Source: Salipiger bermudensis HTCC2601 (lineage in GTDB: Bacteria; Pseudomonadota; Alphaproteobacteria; Rhodobacterales; Rhodobacteraceae). Taken from it: DNA of 64,000 nt. Below are positions 1-8,017 of this stretch, piece by piece. The position numbers and the translations under genes are program-made. The DNA lies in contig NZ_DS022276.1 in assembly GCF_000153725.1 (NCBI RefSeq), positions 1,516,515 to 1,580,514 of the forward strand, read 5' to 3'. Under the pieces are notes generated by a model. That model worked only from the letters and a program-made list of their open reading frames with translations, did not search any database and was not told the DNA's origin. The stretch's first letter is position 1, and each line of letters begins with the position of its first letter.

Positions 1-1374
1 GCCGATCACGATGAACAGGCAGAAGATCACCTTGAAGACGACCTCCTTGGCCGCGCCCTCACCGAACATGTAGGTCCAGGCCTTGAGCCCGTAATAGCTC
101 CACGAGATCATCGTAGAGAAGGCGAAGAGCACCACCGCGATGGCCAGCAGCGCCGGGAACCACGAGAAGGCCTGCGCGTAGGCCGCCGAAGTCAGCTCGA
201 CGCCCGCGACCTCTCCGGCGGTCGAGATCCGCCCGGCCTCGGCATTCCAGACATAAAGCCCGGTCTCGGGATCGACGTTGAGCACCCCGGTGATGACGAT
301 CACCAGCGCGGTCATGGTGCAGATCACGACCGTGTCGATGAACGGCTCGAGCAGGGCGACATAGCCTTCGGTCACCGGCTCCTTGGTGCGCACCGCCGAG
401 TGGGCGATGGCGGCCGAGCCGATGCCCGCCTCGTTGGAGAAGGCGGCGCGGCGGAAGCCCTGGATCAGCGCCCCGGTGAAGCCGCCCAGTACGCCAAGCC
501 CGGTGAAGGCACCTTCGAAGATGCGCCCGAAGGCCCAGCCGATCTGATCGAAATTCATCAGCAGGATGATCACCGAGACGACGACGTAGAAGATCCCCAT
601 GAGCGGCACCACCTTCTCGGTCACCTGGGCGATCGACTTGATGCCGCCGACGATCACGAGGAAGGTTACCGCGGCGAGGATCAGGCCGGTGATCCAGCCC
701 GGGTAGTCACCGAGCACGCCCGAGAGCTGCGCATGTGCCTGGTTGGCCTGGAACATGTTGCCGCCGCCAAGTGCACCGAGGATGGTGAAGATGCAGAACA
801 GCAGCGCGAAGATCTTGCCGCCCGGCAGGCCGCGCTCCTTGAAGCCCTTGGTCATGTAGTACATCGGGCCACCCGAGACGCGCCCGTCAGGGTACTCGTT
901 GCGATATTTCACGCCGAGGGTGCACTCGGTGAACTTGGTGGCCATGCCGAACAGGCCCGCCATGATCATCCAGAAGGTCGCGCCCGGGCCGCCGATGCCG
1001 ACGGCGACCGCCACGCCGGCGATGTTGCCGAGGCCGACCGTGCCCGAGAGCGCCGTGGCGAGAGCCTGGAAGTGGCTGACCTCGCCGGCGTCATCCGGGT
1101 CGGAGTAGTCGCCTTTCACCAGCGAGATCGAATGGGCGAAGCCGCGCAGCTGGATGGCGCCGAAGTAGATCGTGAAGACCAGGGCGGCGACCACCAGCCA
1201 GAGCGCGATCCACGAGAAGTTGGTGCCGGGCAGATCCGCAAAGATGAGCGCCACGTACCAGCCGGTATAGTCGGCGAAGATGGTGTTGATGGTTTCGTCG
1301 ATGCCCTGCGCCGCGGCCTGGACGGGCAGCAGCGCGGCAACGAGCGCGAAGAGCGAAGCGATACGATTGAACAA
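1..1374 (-). CDS. Sodium:alanine symporter, AGCS family (C-terminus cut by window start)
   Basis: An inner-membrane carrier that takes up alanine or glycine with Na+. Reading the minus strand gives an uninterrupted hydrophobic protein of about 458 residues that runs off the window edge. It has a signal-like first segment, then family blocks such as TALSGTVGLGNIAGVAVAVG, GGPGATFWM and FSNEAGIGSAAIAHS, all typical of AGCS. The best start is TTG at 1374, because GAGGAG lies 8 nt upstream and no ATG fits; the frame is clear from there. It follows the universal stress protein gene by 18 bp on the same strand, so the two are probably cotranscribed. The only oddities are the TTG start and the missing end. 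Confidence 0.93.
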   Translation of the reverse strand, partial: MFNRIASLFALVAALLPVQAAAQGIDETINTIFADYTGWYVALIFADLPGTNFSWIALWLVVAALVFTIYFGAIQLRGFAHSISLVKGDYSDPDDAGEVSHFQALATALSGTVGLGNIAGVAVAVGIGGPGATFWMIMAGLFGMATKFTECTLGVKYRNEYPDGRVSGGPMYYMTKGFKERGLPGGKIFALLFCIFTILGALGGGNMFQANQAHAQLSGVLGDYPGWITGLILAAVTFLVIVGGIKSIAQVTEKVVPLMGIFYVVVSVIILLMNFDQIGWAFGRIFEGAFTGLGVLGGFTGALIQGFRRAAFSNEAGIGSAAIAHSAVRTKEPVTEGYVALLEPFIDTVVICTMTALVIVITGVLNVDPETGLYVWNAEAGRISTAGEVAGVELTSAAYAQAFSWFPALLAIAVVLFAFSTMISWSYYGLKAWTYMFGEGAAKEVVFKVIFCLFIVIG

Positions 1375-1392
1375 GGGACTGTCTCCTCGGGC

Positions 1393-1830
1393 TCAGGGAA
1401 CGATGACGGTAGGAACCGGTGCGAGTTGGGCAAGCCCCAGCGTCACCGAGCCGAAGACCCGCGCGGCCATCGACTGGGAGCCGGAGCGTCCGACATAGAT
1501 CACCGACGCACTGGCCTTCTTGGTTTCCTCGAGGATCAGCTCGACGACCTGACCGTAGCGGATCACGCCATCGGCGGCGATGCCCTCTGCCTCGCATTTC
1601 TGCAGCGCCGGGGCCATCACCACCTCGTTGGCGCGCGACAGCTCCTGCTTGCGTCGGCCATGGCGCTCCTCGACCTCCTGCGGTGTCAGGAAGGAATAGG
1701 CCGACCATTCCAGAACATGCACCAGCAGCAGCTTTGCGCCCTCTGCCTTGGCGCGGATGATCGCGTAGTCGAGAACCGCCGGATCAGCGGGATGTCCCTC
1801 GTAGGCGACCACGAAAGTCTCCGAACTCAT
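1393..1830 (-). CDS. Universal stress protein, UspA family
   Basis: A 145-residue single-domain Usp, the usual length. Near the C-terminus the ATP-binding pattern G-x2-G-x9-G-S is intact (VGRSGSQSMAARVFGSVT), so it should be a nucleotide-binding member. The N-terminal FVVAYEGHPADPAVLDYA is the usual first strand and helix. It lies 18 bp upstream of the AGCS transporter on the same strand. Pairing of a Usp with a transporter is common and suggests the Usp modulates uptake or responds to the same stress (inference). The gene is divergent from the DUF2853 gene across about 277 bp that should hold both promoters; I saw no clear operator there. Confidence 0.92.
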   Translation of the reverse strand: MSSETFVVAYEGHPADPAVLDYAIIRAKAEGAKLLLVHVLEWSAYSFLTPQEVEERHGRRKQELSRANEVVMAPALQKCEAEGIAADGVIRYGQVVELILEETKKASASVIYVGRSGSQSMAARVFGSVTLGLAQLAPVPTVIVP

Positions 1831-2107
1831 CTTGAATATCCCCGTTGTTGTTATGATTGTTGCGGCCCGATTTTGTTGCGCCGCGAATGAATCAATGCTC
1901 GGTGACGAAACGGGTCGGTGTCACGAATTTTTTGCAAAACAACCCAAAATTGTACGTCTTCAAGCGGTTTCATGCCGGACAAAGGGCGGCGCCGCGACGG
2001 AAAACCCTTTCTATCACCACATGTAGGGCTAAGCTGACCTTGGCCGCGGCAGGGATGTCTGCGGCGAAAAGGGGGCGGCCGTGTCCGCGAAAACTGGGAG
2101 AACGACC

Positions 2108-2449
2108 ATGGGCAAGAGAGACGAGCTGATCGAGAAATACGCCGAGGACCTGCGCAGCAAGTGCGGCATGGAGCCCGACATGGCGCTGCTGACCAAGGTA
2201 ACCATCGGTTGCGGTCCGGCGATCTACAACGATGACGCCTCGACCGTGGCATCGAGCCAGCCGGGCGAGCTCGAGACCGTGAAGGACAATTTCCTGATCA
2301 AGAAGCTTGGCCTGTCGGATGGCCCCGAGCTGATGGACGCGATCAACGCGGTGGTCGAGACCTATGGCCGCTCGGAGCGCAACAAGTACCGCGCCGTGGT
2401 CTACTACATGCTGACCAAGCATTTCGGCAAGGAAGCGGTCTACGGCTGA
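2108..2449 (+). CDS. DUF2853 family protein
   Basis: A 113-residue cytoplasmic protein recognised as DUF2853 from MGKRDELIEKYAEDL, the central KVTIGCGPAIYN block, LETVKDNFLIKKLG, and the C-terminal SERNKYRAVVYYMLTKHFG. The start is put at the ATG at 2108, preceded by GGGAGAA at 6-12 nt; a longer reading from 2081 would add nine residues outside the family. Function is not established. It is a single gene, divergent from the Usp gene and convergent with the EVE-domain gene, with a strong hairpin between. Known from the family: small, conserved in alphaproteobacteria and Bacteroidota. No catalytic motif is visible. Confidence 0.9.
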   Translation: MGKRDELIEKYAEDLRSKCGMEPDMALLTKVTIGCGPAIYNDDASTVASSQPGELETVKDNFLIKKLGLSDGPELMDAINAVVETYGRSERNKYRAVVYYMLTKHFGKEAVYG

Positions 2450-2888
2450 CCGCCGCGCGGGGCAGGGGCCGACCTCTCGGGAGGGCGGTCCGCCTTGCGC
2501 TTGGCCGCCGCGAGAGGCGGTGCCGGGCAGCGGGCGTGATGCTCGGCATTTTAAGCAGATCCGTTTTGTCGCGGGCGCGGTGGTCAGGTATACAGGGGAA
2601 TGGCCAGAATGGCCGGATCCACATCGAACCGTGCGCTGCGTGGGAGCAGCCAAGGGGTGAGAGCGGAGCCCGGCCAGCCCGGGCTCCGCGTCGCATGACC
2701 CTTATCGGAATGGCCTGCGTCGAACTGCCCGCGCGGTCACCTCGGAACAGCACTAGCCCGATCACCGAACCGCCGAATGCCGTGCAACCGCAGTCGCCGT
2801 AGATCAGCGTCGGGCGGAAGCGCCGAAGCGCGTGTCTCCGGCGCGATTGCCCTGCTGTCGTGGCAGCGCCGGCGCACGGGCGATCTGC
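2450..2888. other. Intergenic gap between convergent DUF2853 and EVE genes
   Basis: About 440 bp with no convincing gene; the ORFs here have no family features and weak start signals. The one clear structure is the 11-bp hairpin listed separately at 2663-2689. Confidence 0.6.
2663..2689. terminator. Hairpin between convergent genes, terminator-like without T-tract
   Basis: GCGGAGCCCGG pairs perfectly with CCGGGCTCCGC around a 5-nt loop (CCAGC): 11 bp, almost all G-C. It sits between two convergent genes, where a bidirectional terminator is expected. No T-run follows on either strand, so intrinsic termination is only probable; it could instead be a 3'-end stabiliser or an unrelated palindrome. 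Confidence 0.5.
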
Positions 2889-3308
2889 CTAGGGATCGAG
2901 ACCGGCCATCTCGCAGACCAGCCGCCATTCGACCTCGGTCACCGGCTGCACCGAAAGGCGCGCGCTTTTCACCAGCGCCATCTCCGAGAGCGCCGGCTTC
3001 TGCTTGATCTGCTCCAGCGTCACCGGGGTCTTGGCGGCCTGCACCGCCTTGATGTCTACGCACTCCCAGCGGGGATCATCGGTGCTGCTGTCTGGATGGG
3101 CGGCAGCGATCACCTCGACGGTGCCGACCACGGCCTTCTCCTTCTGGGAATGGTAAAAGAAGCCCAGATCGCCCACCGCCATCTGGCGCATGAAGTTGCG
3201 GGCCTGATAGTTGCGCACGCCGTCCCATTCCTCGCCCGCATCGCCCTTGGCGACCTGGTCCTGCCAGGACCAGGTCGAGGGCTCGGACTTGAACAGCCAG
3301 TAGCTCAT
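2889..3308 (-). CDS. EVE domain-containing protein
   Basis: A 139-residue PUA-like EVE domain protein. Recognition features are SYWLFKSEPSTWSW at the N-terminus, the GVRNYQARNFMRQM block and GDLGFFYHSQ, typical of the THYN1/EVE family, which binds modified bases in DNA or RNA. The start is the ATG at 3308, whose ATGA overlaps the stop of the YciI gene; a reading seven codons longer would run into that gene's end. The four-gene set tsaD-gpsA-yciI-EVE is tightly packed on the minus strand, so this is the last gene of an operon. Its specific ligand cannot be told from the sequence. Confidence 0.92.
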   Translation of the reverse strand: MSYWLFKSEPSTWSWQDQVAKGDAGEEWDGVRNYQARNFMRQMAVGDLGFFYHSQKEKAVVGTVEVIAAAHPDSSTDDPRWECVDIKAVQAAKTPVTLEQIKQKPALSEMALVKSARLSVQPVTEVEWRLVCEMAGLDP

Positions 3309-3577
3309 CCGATCACCTTCTTCCACGCCACCAGCTCGACGCTCTCGAACAGGCCGGCCTTGGCGTAGGGATCGTTGGCCGCCCAGTCCTGCGCCGCGGT
3401 CATGTCGGTCACGTCGAGGATCACAAGGCTGCCCGCCATCTCGCCAGCCTCGTCGAGCAGCGGCCCGGCCTGCGCCACCACGCCGGTCGAGTCGATATAG
3501 GCGAGATGGGCGTCGCGGTTGTCCTTGCGGGTCTGGAGCGCGCCGGTCTTGTCCTTGGCGATGAGGGCGATCAGCAT
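3305..3577 (-). CDS. YciI family protein
   Basis: A 90-residue single YCII domain. It starts LIALIAKDKTGAL and continues with R-x2-HLAYI; the conserved His and Asp positions of YciI-like proteins are present (AHLAYIDS, AANDPYAKAGLF). The fold is a ferredoxin-like dimer; no reaction is assigned for most members. It begins one base after the gpsA stop, and its own TGA overlaps the ATG of the EVE gene, so translational coupling is likely. The length is normal. Confidence 0.93.
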   Translation of the reverse strand: MLIALIAKDKTGALQTRKDNRDAHLAYIDSTGVVAQAGPLLDEAGEMAGSLVILDVTDMTAAQDWAANDPYAKAGLFESVELVAWKKVIG

Positions 3578-3578
3578 G

Positions 3579-4541
3579 TCATTCTTCCTTCAGTGGTCGG
3601 TTGAGCAGGTAGGTGATGGCCTCCGAGACGCTGGTGCCGCCGCCGCCGACCTCGTGCACCATGGCGCAGATCGGCAGCTCGATCCCGAGCTTGGCGGCGA
3701 GCCGGCTCACCGCCTCGGCGGTCTTCACGCCTTCGACGGTGAGGCTCGGGTCGAAGCGCTCGTGCTTCCCGAGCGACAGGCCGAAACGGTAGTTGCGCGA
3801 CAGCTCGGACGTGCAGGTCAGCGCGAGATCGCCGAGGCCGGACAGGCCGGCAAGGGTTTCGGGCCTTGCGCCCAGCTTGGCGGCAAGGCGGGTCATCTCG
3901 GCGAAGCCACGGGTCATCAGCGCGGCGCGGGCGCTGTCGCCCAGCCCCTCGCCGATGCAGGCGCCGCAGGCGATGGCGATGACGTTCTTCAGCGCCCCGC
4001 CAAGCTCGGCGCCGCTGGTGTCGGTGGTGCGATAGAGCCGCAATGCGCCGGTGGAGAGCTGCTGTTGCAGCGCGGTCCCGGCGGCTTCGTCGCGGCAGGC
4101 CAGCGTCAGCGCGGTGGGAAGGTTGCGGGCGATGTCGTCGGCGAAGCTCGGCCCGGTGAGGATCGCCGGAATCGCCTGCGGCTTGGCATGGGCGATGACG
4201 CCGGTGGGGCCGGTGAGCTCTTGCAGGTCGACGCCCTTGCAGCAGGCCACCAGCCGCTGCCCGGCCAGCGGGCTCTCGATCCGGGTCAGCACGGCATGGA
4301 GCGACTGCATCGGCACGGCGAGCAGGAGGGTCCCGGCCCGGGCAACGGTCGCGATATCGGTGCTGGCGGAGATCGCCTCGGGCAGTGGGATACCGGGCAG
4401 CCGGGGCGCGCGGCGGTCGCTGTTGATCGCGTCGACGGTGGCGGCGTCGCGGGCCCAGATGCAGATCTCGTGGCCCTCGCGGGCGAGGCTCAGGGCGAGG
4501 GCGGTGCCGAAGGCGCCGGCGCCGAGGACCGCGATGCTCAT
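3579..4541 (-). CDS. gpsA: Glycerol-3-phosphate dehydrogenase [NAD(P)+]
   Basis: Reduces dihydroxyacetone phosphate to sn-glycerol 3-phosphate for phospholipid synthesis in the cytoplasm. The 320-residue protein has the N-terminal nucleotide-binding motif [10 protein letters not shown] at residues 7-16, the GVIAHAKPQ / [11 protein letters not shown] blocks, the KNVIAIACG helix carrying the catalytic lysine, and GLGDLALTC plus [11 protein letters not shown] near the substrate site, all as in GpsA. The ATG overlaps the tsaD stop by 4 bp, a conserved tsaD-gpsA arrangement in Rhodobacterales. No defects are seen. Confidence 0.97.
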   Translation of the reverse strand: MSIAVLGAGAFGTALALSLAREGHEICIWARDAATVDAINSDRRAPRLPGIPLPEAISASTDIATVARAGTLLLAVPMQSLHAVLTRIESPLAGQRLVACCKGVDLQELTGPTGVIAHAKPQAIPAILTGPSFADDIARNLPTALTLACRDEAAGTALQQQLSTGALRLYRTTDTSGAELGGALKNVIAIACGACIGEGLGDSARAALMTRGFAEMTRLAAKLGARPETLAGLSGLGDLALTCTSELSRNYRFGLSLGKHERFDPSLTVEGVKTAEAVSRLAAKLGIELPICAMVHEVGGGGTSVSEAITYLLNRPLKEE

Positions 4542-5617
4542 GCCTTGGCCCCCTTCTTGCCGGAGCCCAGCAGCGGCGCGGCGGCCCGGTCGAGCGGCCA
4601 GCGCGGGCGGGCCGAGAGCGCCATGTCAGAGGTCTCACCCTCGGCCAGAAGCTCGCCCCCGGCATAGGCGATCATCGCCGCATTGTCGGTGCAGAGCCGC
4701 AGCGGCGGGGCGGTGAATGCAACGCCGCGCTCGGCGCAAAGCGACTCGAGCGCGCCACGAATGGCCCGGTTGGCGGCGACGCCGCCGGCGATGGCGAAGG
4801 CCGGGACCGCGGGGGCGTCTGCGAGGTAGAGCGCGAGCGCCCGGCGGGTCTTTTCCGCAAGCACGTCGCGCACCGCGGCTTGGAACCCGGCGCAGAGATC
4901 GTCGCGGTCGGCCTCGTGCAGCCCGCCCTGCGCCTCGACCAGCTTGTCACGCATCCGCAGCAGCGCGGTCTTGAGGCCGGAGAAGCTCAGGTCGCAGCCC
5001 TCGCGGTCGAGCAGCGGGCGGGGGAATTTGAAGCGGGTCTCGTCCGCGTCGCGCGCGGCGGTCTCGACCGAGGGGCCGCCAGGCTGCGGCAGCCCGAGCA
5101 GGCGGGCGGTCTTGTCGAAGGCCTCGCCCGGCGCGTCGTCGATGGTGCCGCCGAGGCGGGTGAAGTCCTCGGGTCCGCGCACGATCAGGAACTGGCAATG
5201 CCCGCCCGAGACCAGAAGCATCAGGTAGGGATAGGCCAGCCCGTCGGTGAGCCGCGGCGTCAGCGCGTGGCCGGCAAGGTGATTGACCCCCACCAGCGGC
5301 TTGCCGAGCCCGGTCGCCAGCCCCTTGGCCAGCATCACGCCAGAAAGAACGCCGCCGATCAGACCCGGCCCGGCGGTCACCGCGATGGCGTCGATTTCGG
5401 AGAGCGGCAGGTCTGCCTCGGCCAGTGCCTGCTCGACGGCAAGGTCGAGCTTCTCGGCATGGGCGCGGGCGGCGATCTCGGGCACCACGCCGCCGAAGGC
5501 CGCGTGCAGCTCGGTCTGGCCCATCACCACGGAGGACAGGATCTCTCGCCCGCGCAGCACGGCGGCGGCGGTGTCATCGCAACTGCTTTCCAGTCCTAGG
5601 ATGATCGGCTCGGGCAT
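4538..5617 (-). CDS. tsaD: tRNA N6-adenosine threonylcarbamoyltransferase TsaD
   Basis: Transfers the threonylcarbamoyl group to A37 of ANN-decoding tRNAs together with TsaB/TsaE. The 359-residue ASKHA-fold protein begins with [16 protein letters not shown] and carries the metal-binding histidines in [12 protein letters not shown] and [18 protein letters not shown], the [18 protein letters not shown] block, and FSGLKTALL. The length is normal. It is the first gene of the minus-strand set and is divergent from hemD across about 72 bp, so both promoters must be packed there; this divergent tsaD/hemD arrangement is common in the group. Confidence 0.98.
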   Translation of the reverse strand: MPEPIILGLESSCDDTAAAVLRGREILSSVVMGQTELHAAFGGVVPEIAARAHAEKLDLAVEQALAEADLPLSEIDAIAVTAGPGLIGGVLSGVMLAKGLATGLGKPLVGVNHLAGHALTPRLTDGLAYPYLMLLVSGGHCQFLIVRGPEDFTRLGGTIDDAPGEAFDKTARLLGLPQPGGPSVETAARDADETRFKFPRPLLDREGCDLSFSGLKTALLRMRDKLVEAQGGLHEADRDDLCAGFQAAVRDVLAEKTRRALALYLADAPAVPAFAIAGGVAANRAIRGALESLCAERGVAFTAPPLRLCTDNAAMIAYAGGELLAEGETSDMALSARPRWPLDRAAAPLLGSGKKGAKA

Positions 5618-5689
5618 CGGCGGGTCCGTTGCATTGTCGTCCCCTTGCAGCTACCACCTGCTCATCCGCCCCACAATGCCGGAGCGCCT

Positions 5690-6436
5690 ATGCCCCCGCC
5701 CGAGCCCATCCTGCTGCTGACCCGCCCGAAGGCGGCCTCGCGGCAGTTCCTGACGGCGCTCGAAGACGCGGGGCTGAGCGGGTTCCGGACGATCGTCAGC
5801 CCGCTGATCGGCATTGAGGTGACCGGGCCGCTGCCGGATCTCGAGGGCGTTGGCGGGGCGATCTTCACCTCGGCCAACGGGGTTCGGGCCTATGAAAAAC
5901 TTGGCGGCCCGGTGCTGCCGCTCTGCTTCACGGTGGGCGATGCCACCGCCGAAGCCGCACGCAAGGCGGGATTCGCACCGAAGAGCGCCGGTGGTGATGC
6001 CGCCGCTTTGGTCGGATTGATCATCAAGGAGGCACCGGGGGTGCCGCTGGTGCATTTCCGCGGAACACATGCCCGGGGGGCCGTGGCCGAGCGTCTGCGT
6101 GGGGCGGGGCTCAGCGCCCGCGAGGCGGTGATCTACGACCAGCCTGCACAGGAATTGAGCGCCGGGGCAAAAGCGGCGCTTCAGGGCGATGCCCCTGTGA
6201 TCGTTCCGCTTTTCTCTCCGCGAAGCGCGGCCCAATTTGCCGGTGGCGCCCGCGGCGGCGCGCCGCTTATCGTCGCAGCGATGAGCAGAGATGTGGCCGC
6301 GGCGCTGGAGGCGCTATATGTGACTCGACTGGAGATTCTGGCACAGCCCGACGCCATAGGCATGCGGCGGGCGGTGATTGGTTTGTTGACGGACTTCGGG
6401 GCGCTTGTGAAACCTCGCGGGTCTGTGAAAGGTTAG
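5690..6436 (+). CDS. hemD: Uroporphyrinogen-III synthase
   Basis: Closes hydroxymethylbilane to uroporphyrinogen III in tetrapyrrole synthesis. The reading frame gives 248 residues from the ATG at 5690 (CGGAG upstream), close to family length; a longer reading from 5645 adds 15 residues without homology. Supporting blocks are ILLLTRPKAASRQF at the N-terminus, ANGVRAY, the HFRGTHARGAVAERL segment and VPLFSPRSAAQF. HemD is poorly conserved, so the assignment also rests on position: upstream of the Mic60 and HemY-like genes and divergent from tsaD, as in other Rhodobacterales. Confidence 0.9.
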   Translation: MPPPEPILLLTRPKAASRQFLTALEDAGLSGFRTIVSPLIGIEVTGPLPDLEGVGGAIFTSANGVRAYEKLGGPVLPLCFTVGDATAEAARKAGFAPKSAGGDAAALVGLIIKEAPGVPLVHFRGTHARGAVAERLRGAGLSAREAVIYDQPAQELSAGAKAALQGDAPVIVPLFSPRSAAQFAGGARGGAPLIVAAMSRDVAAALEALYVTRLEILAQPDAIGMRRAVIGLLTDFGALVKPRGSVKG

Positions 6437-6483
6437 ACAGGCGCGAGTACCGTGCCGAAGCAAGATTTTTGAAAGGGTGGAGC

Positions 6484-8007
6484 GTGGCCGACGAAAAAAA
6501 GCCAGTGGATGGCGCCGAGGAACAGGCAGACGAGGCGAAGACGCCCGAGACGGAACTGACCCCGGAGACAACCTCGGACGCGGTCGTGACCGAAGAGGAC
6601 GACGCCGAGATCACCTCGAGTGAGGCCGGCGACGATACGCCGACCGGCGAGATCGAGGACCGCGAGGCCGACGAAACCGTCGCGGCTTCCGGCGATGACA
6701 GCCTCACGGATGACGACAGCCTGAGCGAAGCGGGCGATGACAGCCTCGCGGATGACGACAGCCTGAGCGCAGCGGGGGAAGACAGCCTCGCGGATGACGA
6801 CACGCTGGCTTCCGGCGAGGACAGCGTCGGGGACGATACGCTCGAAGGCGATGACCAGATCCATTCGGCGGGCGAGGCCGAGATGCTCGCGGCGGAAGAG
6901 CAGAGCTCGGATAGCGATGCCCGCGAGTCGGACCCGGCCTCGGTACATGAACGGCTTGCCAGTTCCCGCGCGGCGTCAAGGGCCTCCGCGGCACCGGCCG
7001 CAGAGGTCGCGACCCACGAGACCGTGGTCGAGCGCAAGGGCGGGTTCATGCCGATGCTGCTGGGCGGGGTGATCGCCGCGGCGCTGGGCTACGGCGCCTC
7101 GTCCTACCAGTCCGGCACATGGCCCTTCGAGACCGCTGCCGAACCCGACAGCTTCCGCGAAGACACCACCACTGCACTGGGCGAGCAGGCCGCTCGCATC
7201 GACGCGCTGGCCGCCGAAGTGCAAACCGCGACGGACACCGCCAACGGCATCGACCTTTCGGGGCTCGAAAGCGCGGTCGAGGGGCTTCGCGCCGATCTCG
7301 ACGCAGCGTCCGGCTCCTACGACGCGCTTGCCGGCCGCATCGACGCGATCGAGCGGCGCCCGGTGGAAGAGTCGGTCTCGCCCGAGGCCATGGCCGCCTA
7401 CGAGAACGAGCTGAACCTGCTGCGCGACGCCATCGCCCAGCAGCGGCTCGAGGTCGAGGAAATGACCCAGCAGGCGCTCGAGGCGGAATCGAACGCCGAG
7501 CAGCAGGCGGCGCTGTCCAAGGCCCGCGCCGCGCTCTCCGAGGTCTATGCCGCGCTGAGCGCCGGCGAGCCCTATGCCGAACAGGTCAACACCATCGAGG
7601 CCAACGGCGTCTCGGTGTCCTCCGAGCTGTCCGGACCGGCGGGCGACGGCGTTCCGACGCTGGCCGCGCTCACCGAGGATTACCCGCCGGCGGCGCGTGA
7701 GGCGCTGTCCGAGGCGCGACGCCTCGAGAGCGACGCCGAGACCGGCACCCAGCGCTTTGCCACCTTCCTCGCCGACCAGATCGGCGCACGGTCGGTGACG
7801 CCGCGCGCGGGCGATGCGCCGGACGCGATCCTGTCGCGGGCCGAGGCCGCACTGCGGGACGGCGATCTGCAACAGGCTCTGACCGAGCTCGAGGCCCTGC
7901 CGGACGAGGCCAAGGCACCGCTGTCGGACTGGATGGCTCGGGCACAGACCCGGGTCGCGGCGGTGTCTGCCGCCGACGGTCTGGCTCAGGAACTGAACAA
8001 GGAATAA
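6484..8007 (+). CDS. Mic60/mitofilin-like inner-membrane protein (COG4223)
   Basis: A 507-residue protein: a long, very acidic cytoplasmic N-terminus with 14-residue repeats (GDDSLxDDDSLSxA), one membrane segment at about residues 188-208, and a periplasmic coiled-coil region followed by a C-terminal helical domain (ARAALSEVYAAL, DAILSRAEAALRDGDL, WMARAQTRV). This is the layout of alphaproteobacterial Mic60 homologues, which shape intracytoplasmic membranes. It sits between hemD and the HemY-like gene, the usual context. GTG at 6484 is preferred, with AAAGGG 6-7 nt upstream; the TTG at 6469 lacks a site. The unusual part is the tandem acidic repeat. Confidence 0.88.
   Translation: MADEKKPVDGAEEQADEAKTPETELTPETTSDAVVTEEDDAEITSSEAGDDTPTGEIEDREADETVAASGDDSLTDDDSLSEAGDDSLADDDSLSAAGEDSLADDDTLASGEDSVGDDTLEGDDQIHSAGEAEMLAAEEQSSDSDARESDPASVHERLASSRAASRASAAPAAEVATHETVVERKGGFMPMLLGGVIAAALGYGASSYQSGTWPFETAAEPDSFREDTTTALGEQAARIDALAAEVQTATDTANGIDLSGLESAVEGLRADLDAASGSYDALAGRIDAIERRPVEESVSPEAMAAYENELNLLRDAIAQQRLEVEEMTQQALEAESNAEQQAALSKARAALSEVYAALSAGEPYAEQVNTIEANGVSVSSELSGPAGDGVPTLAALTEDYPPAAREALSEARRLESDAETGTQRFATFLADQIGARSVTPRAGDAPDAILSRAEAALRDGDLQQALTELEALPDEAKAPLSDWMARAQTRVAAVSAADGLAQELNKE
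6691..6813 (+). repeat. Tandem 42-bp coding repeat, about three copies
   Basis: Units at 6691, 6733 and 6775 encode GDDSLTDDDSLSEA, GDDSLADDDSLSAA and GEDSLADDDTLAS inside the Mic60-like gene. The units differ at a few positions, mostly substitutions, and the last is one codon shorter. Such repeats change copy number by slippage, so length polymorphism between strains is likely. Confidence 0.85.
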
Positions 8008-8017
8008 GGGTCGCACA

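Noticed and set aside
400-1890. Plus-strand ORF opposite the AGCS and Usp genes
   Set aside because: Low-complexity, charged translation without family features, antisense to two clear genes.
5229-5235. GGATAGG inside the tsaD coding region
   Set aside because: A half site in coding sequence with no second arm; expected by chance.
6691-6813. Tandem 42-bp repeats as a CRISPR array
   Set aside because: Repeats are contiguous, in frame and coding; there are no spacers or cas genes.
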